From positions 634,824-698,823 of the forward strand of contig NZ_LMUI01000011.1 of assembly GCF_009765995.1 (NCBI RefSeq): DNA of 64,000 bases, in the 5' to 3' direction. Each line of letters starts with the position of its first letter. Positions within the stretch are counted from its first letter, which is position 1. The notes under the pieces are model-generated. The model did no database searches. It worked only from the letters and a program-made list of their open reading frames with translations, and was not told the DNA's origin. Shown piece after piece: positions 61,021-64,000 of the stretch. Position numbers and translations under genes: made by a program. This DNA is from Methylocapsa sp. S129 (GTDB lineage Bacteria > Pseudomonadota > Alphaproteobacteria > Rhizobiales > Beijerinckiaceae).

Positions 61021-62007
61021 ATGAAGCTGGCGACATTTCGGCGCGATGGTTCCGAGCGCATCGGGTTGGTCCATTCCAGCGATGCGCGCTTGTTCGATCT
61101 GGCGGCGGCGGCGGCGCGCGACGGCGCGGCGAATCGCGCCTTCGATTCGATGCTCGCGCTGATCGATTCCGACGCTTCAGGCCTCGATGCGGCGCGCAGT
61201 CTATTCGCCAAACGCGGCGCGGAGGCCGACCTGTCGATCGATGTGAGCGCGGCCGAATTGCTGGCGCCGCTGCCGCAACCGCGGCAGATGCGCGATTGCA
61301 TGTCTTTTGCGACCCATATTCGCCAGTCCGGGCGCGGAGCGCGGGCGCTTGCCGCCTTGAGCAAGGGCGGCGAGGCCGCTTTCAAGGCGGCGATGGCCGA
61401 ACCGCTCGGCGAATTGGCGCCTGTCTACCAGAAGATACCGATCTACTACATCACCAATCGCATGATCGTGCGCGGCCCGGGAACGACGGTGCTTTGGCCC
61501 CGCTACAGCAAGGTGATGGATTACGAGCTGGAATTCGGAATCGTCACGCGCGGCACGCGCGCCAATATCCCGCTGGGCGAGGCCCGCGATCACATTTTCG
61601 GCTATACGATCTTTAACGATTTTTCGGCGCGCGACATGCAGATGGTCGAAATGGAAGGCCGGCTCGGGCCCGCCAAGGGCAAGAGTTTCGATGGCGCCAA
61701 TGTGATGGGTCCGTGGATCGTCACGCCGGACGAAATCGGCGATCCGCAGACGCTCAAGGTCGAAGTGAGAGTGAACGGCGAGGTTCGTTCCCGCGGCGAG
61801 ACGGCGGCGATGCTGTTTTCGTTCGAGGAGATTCTCGCCCATGCGTCGCAGGACGAGACCATTCACGCGGGCGAGTTTTTCGGCTCGGGAACGGTCGGCA
61901 ATTGCTGCGGCCTTGAAATCGGACGCTTTCTCGAACATGGCGATGTGATCGAATTGCAGGTCGAGAATATCGGCGTGCTCAAGAACAAGGTCGAGCGGCA
62001 GAGCTGA
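61021..62007 (+). CDS. Fumarylacetoacetate hydrolase-family enzyme
   Basis: This 328-residue protein is a FAH-family hydrolase/decarboxylase/isomerase. The C-terminal FAH domain (about residues 110-325) has YYITNRMIVRGPGTTVLWP, YELEFGIVTR (metal ligand Glu), the loop GYTIFNDFSARDMQMVEMEG and GKSFDGANVMGPWIVTPDEI. The metal-binding acids expected from the family are present. ATG 61021 has agggagg. It is the first gene of a two-gene unit opposite the transporter. It probably cleaves a carbon-carbon bond in a diketone or acyl-pyruvate-like intermediate. Confidence 0.9.
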   Translation: MKLATFRRDGSERIGLVHSSDARLFDLAAAAARDGAANRAFDSMLALIDSDASGLDAARSLFAKRGAEADLSIDVSAAELLAPLPQPRQMRDCMSFATHIRQSGRGARALAALSKGGEAAFKAAMAEPLGELAPVYQKIPIYYITNRMIVRGPGTTVLWPRYSKVMDYELEFGIVTRGTRANIPLGEARDHIFGYTIFNDFSARDMQMVEMEGRLGPAKGKSFDGANVMGPWIVTPDEIGDPQTLKVEVRVNGEVRSRGETAAMLFSFEEILAHASQDETIHAGEFFGSGTVGNCCGLEIGRFLEHGDVIELQVENIGVLKNKVERQS

Positions 62008-62037
62008 CTCGGGACAATCTGAATCAGGGAGGAATCC

Positions 62038-62814
62038 ATGGCGCGTCAGTTGATCGATATTTCCGTGCCGCTGCAGAACGATGTCGCGGCCGATCCGCCG
62101 GGCGGCGGTCCTTCGATCGAATATATCGATCACCAGCAGGGCCTGCCGGCGATGCTGAAATTCTTCCCCGGCCTGAAGGCCGAGGATCTTCCCGATGGCC
62201 AAGGCTGGGCGGTCGAGCGCGTGCAATTGTCCACCCATAACGGCACCCATCTCGATGCGCCATGGCATTATCATCCCACGATGAATCGCGGCGAGCGTTC
62301 CGCCACCATCGATGAAGTGCCGCTCGAATGGTGTTTCCAGCCCGGCGTGAAACTCGACTTCCGTCATTTTCCCGACGGCTATGTCGCAAGCGCGGCCGAT
62401 GTCGAGGCGGAGCTCAAACGCATCGGCCATCAATTGCGCCCGCTCGAAATCGTCGTCGTCAACACCAGCGCCGGCCTCAAATACGGCCAACCCGACTATG
62501 TCGCCTCCGGATGCGGCATGGGCTACGAGGCGACGATGTATCTCCTGGAGCGCGGCGTTCGCGTGACCGGCACCGACGGCTGGAGTTGGGACGCGCCTTT
62601 CGTACATACCGCCAAGAAATATGCGGAAACGCGCGATTTCTCGCTGATCTGGGAAGGGCACAAGGCGGGCCGCCATATCGGCTACAGCCATATCGAGAAG
62701 CTGCACAATCTGGAGCGCCTGCCCTCAACCGGCTTTACGATTTCATGCTTCCCCGTCAAGATCGAACGCGCCTCGGCGGGCTGGACGCGGGCGGTGGCGA
62801 TCATTGAAGGGTGA
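62038..62814 (+). CDS. Cyclase-family (KynB/isatin-hydrolase-like) metal hydrolase
   Basis: This 258-residue protein has the metal-binding signature of the cyclase/kynurenine-formamidase family: LSTHNGTHLDAPWHYHP (HxGTHxDxPxH-type). Ancillary segments are VVVNTSAGLKYGQPDYVASG, TGTDGWSWDAPFVHTAKKYA and IGYSHIEKLHNLERLPSTGF. Relatives include arylformamidase KynB and isatin hydrolase. ATG 62038 is preceded by agggagg. Paired with FAH and an ABC transporter, it may hydrolyse an imported cyclic amide or N-acyl compound, but the substrate is unknown. Confidence 0.88.
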   Translation: MARQLIDISVPLQNDVAADPPGGGPSIEYIDHQQGLPAMLKFFPGLKAEDLPDGQGWAVERVQLSTHNGTHLDAPWHYHPTMNRGERSATIDEVPLEWCFQPGVKLDFRHFPDGYVASAADVEAELKRIGHQLRPLEIVVVNTSAGLKYGQPDYVASGCGMGYEATMYLLERGVRVTGTDGWSWDAPFVHTAKKYAETRDFSLIWEGHKAGRHIGYSHIEKLHNLERLPSTGFTISCFPVKIERASAGWTRAVAIIEG

Positions 62815-62828
62815 GTCCGGTCGCGTTC

Positions 62829-62861
62829 GCCTCTTCTCCCGCCTTCGGCGGGAGAAGAGGC
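62829..62861. repeat. 15-bp perfect hairpin (ctcccgccttcggcgggag family)
   Basis: Arms at 62829-62843 and 62847-62861 pair perfectly around a ttc loop, directly after the cyclase gene. It is the single-hairpin form of the repeat family at 17401 and 25647, and may also end the hydrolase transcript. No T tract follows. The rest of the gap to modB shows nothing. Confidence 0.8.
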
Positions 62862-62930
62862 GCTGGTGTGCGCCGGATTTGCCCGCCTCGCTTCGCTCAC
62901 GCTATATCTGCGAGAATATAGACCGCGCAG

Positions 62931-63698
62931 TTGAAACTGTCGGTCGACACATTTTCGCACAGCGAGGCGTCGCGGGTGGAGCAGGGTTTGGCGTCCGGCG
63001 CGTGGTTCGCGTTTTCGCCGCAGGAATGGACGGCGATCGCGCTTTCGCTGAAAGTGGCGACGATTGGTTCGCTGGCGAGCCTGCCCTTCGGCGTCGCGAT
63101 GGCCTGGCTGCTCGCGCGCCGGCAGTTTCCCGGCAAGCTGCTCGTCAACGGTCTCGTTCATTTGCCGTTGGTGCTGCCGCCCGTCGTCACCGGCTGGCTG
63201 CTGCTGATCGGTTTTGGACAGCGCGGATGGTTTGGCCATGCGCTCGATGCCTGCTGCGGCATTGTCTTTTCCTTTCGCTGGACGGGCGCCGCGCTGGCGG
63301 CGGCCGTCATGGGCTTTCCGCTGATGGTGCGCGCGATCCGCTTATCGATCGAGGCGGTCGACGCGCGTCTCGAACAGGCGGCCGAATCGCTAGGGGCGCC
63401 GCCTCTGGCGGTTTTCTTCACGGTGACGCTGCCGCTGGCGCTGCCGGGCGTCATCGCCGGACTCATTCTGGGTTTCGCCAAGGCGATCGGCGAATTTGGC
63501 GCGACCATCACCTTTGTCGCTAATATACCGGGCGAGACGCAGACGATCGCCACCGCGATCTATGGCTATACGCAGGAGCCGGGCGCCGAGACGAGCGTGG
63601 TGCGCCTGACGCTGGTCGCGATCGTCATCGCCTTTGGCGCTCTGATCGTTTCCGAACTGTTGGCGGCGCGCGTCTCCAGACGGGCGGCGGAACTGTGA
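62931..63698 (+). CDS. modB: Molybdate ABC transporter permease ModB
   Basis: This 255-residue permease of the ModB/CysT type has about five helices. Motifs are LSLKVATIGSLASLPFGVAM, VHLPLVLPPVVTGWLLLIGFG, and the EAA-type coupling loop EQAAESLGAPPLAVFFTVTLPLALPGVIAG (in two parts), with GFAKAIGEFGATITFVANIPGETQTIATAIY at the C-terminal side, also split. A TTG at 62931 is the longest start, and GTG 62976 with gagg upstream may be the real one. It overlaps modC by GTGA. The binding protein modA is not found upstream, where hydrolase genes lie instead. Confidence 0.88.
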   Translation: MKLSVDTFSHSEASRVEQGLASGAWFAFSPQEWTAIALSLKVATIGSLASLPFGVAMAWLLARRQFPGKLLVNGLVHLPLVLPPVVTGWLLLIGFGQRGWFGHALDACCGIVFSFRWTGAALAAAVMGFPLMVRAIRLSIEAVDARLEQAAESLGAPPLAVFFTVTLPLALPGVIAGLILGFAKAIGEFGATITFVANIPGETQTIATAIYGYTQEPGAETSVVRLTLVAIVIAFGALIVSELLAARVSRRAAEL

Positions 63699-64000
63699 TC
63701 GAGATCGACGTCGCCCTTCGCCTTGGCGCCTTCGCCCTGGAGGCGCGCATCGCGGCGCGGGGCCGCACGCTGGCGATCTGCGGCGCCTCGGGCGCGGGCA
63801 AGACAACGCTGCTTAACGTCATTGCAGGGTTGCTGCGGCCGAGCGCCGGCCGCGTTGCGGTCGACGGAACGACATTCCTCGATACGGCCGAGGGCGTTGA
63901 TCTGGCGCCGCGCCATCGCCGCATCGGCTATGTCTTTCAGGAGCCGCGGCTGTTTCCCCATTTGAGCGTCGCCCAAAATCTCCGCTACGGCCAAAGATAC
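63695..64000 (+). CDS. modC: Molybdate ABC transporter ATP-binding protein ModC (partial)
   Basis: The first 102 codons are present and the gene runs off the window end. GTG at 63695 overlaps the modB stop. The N-terminus reads MIEIDVALRLGAFALEARI, with Walker A GASGAGKTTLLNVIAGLL and Q-loop GYVFQEPRLFPHLSVAQNL, all typical of ModC. The C-terminal mop/TOBE domain, which would settle the molybdate assignment, lies outside the window. Confidence 0.9.
   Translation, partial: MIEIDVALRLGAFALEARIAARGRTLAICGASGAGKTTLLNVIAGLLRPSAGRVAVDGTTFLDTAEGVDLAPRHRRIGYVFQEPRLFPHLSVAQNLRYGQRY

Overview
The window is high-GC, gene-dense chromosomal DNA with about 67 protein genes on both strands. I see no rRNA, tRNA, CRISPR array, transposase or phage gene. 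Several features point to an alphaproteobacterium of the order Hyphomicrobiales: hisZ-hisG, hflK-hflC-DUF2065-degP, an NDUFA9-type protein, aroK/aroB followed by a CorC-type protein, and the dispersed palindromes whose sense strand reads VMAGLVPAIHA. A Beijerinckiaceae/Methylocystaceae-like host is plausible, but I cannot prove it from this sequence.

Layout. 1-6.8 kb: a LysE exporter, two small hypothetical genes (one Imm50-like), an ECF sigma factor with a DUF2892 membrane protein, a divergent AhpD-like protein, a fluoroacetate-dehalogenase-type hydrolase, and a porin-like barrel with a small secreted protein. 6.8-20.2 kb: an MscS-type channel, hisZ-hisG, a lysophospholipase-like hydrolase, a lipid-linked glycosyltransferase set (GT39, GT2-GtrA, EI24), an NDUFA9-like protein, and a coupled DUF1330-DCC-reductase operon. 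20.2-27.5 kb: an EF-G-like GTPase, a fused aroK-aroB gene, a CorC-like protein, and a divergent methyltransferase/regulator pair. 27.5-33.7 kb: a TetR regulator facing an amidase-MFS-FAD oxidase-PLP enzyme operon. 33.8-43.4 kb: an L-2-haloacid dehalogenase, hflKC-DUF2065-degP, serB/miaA, ligA and another Asp-nucleophile hydrolase. 43.4-51.3 kb: cfa, GNAT plus an RLAN/RimK ATP-grasp protein, PaiB-like, a 58-residue protein missed by ORF length cut-offs, a spermidine-synthase-like protein, a GFA protein and an MFS transporter. 51.4-56.8 kb: a ribose-type ABC importer with a divergent LacI regulator and a secreted GlcG/HbpS protein. 56.9-62.8 kb: a fully overlapping SBP-GntR-ATPase-permease-permease operon divergent from FAH-family and cyclase-family hydrolases. 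62.9-64 kb: modB and the start of modC, cut by the window end.

Most of this is ordinary chromosome carrying several accessory metabolic modules. The most promising are: (1) the GntR/ABC/FAH/cyclase unit, whose divergent promoter holds a 49-bp-period direct repeat; (2) the TetR/amidase/MFS/lactone-oxidase-like/PLP-enzyme operon; (3) the GNAT-RimK(RLAN) pair; (4) two dehalogenases with complete active-site sets plus a third Asp-nucleophile hydrolase; and (5) a tiny basic protein behind a strong TGC-rich palindrome. Two dispersed palindromic repeat families account for most of the longer gene-free stretches.
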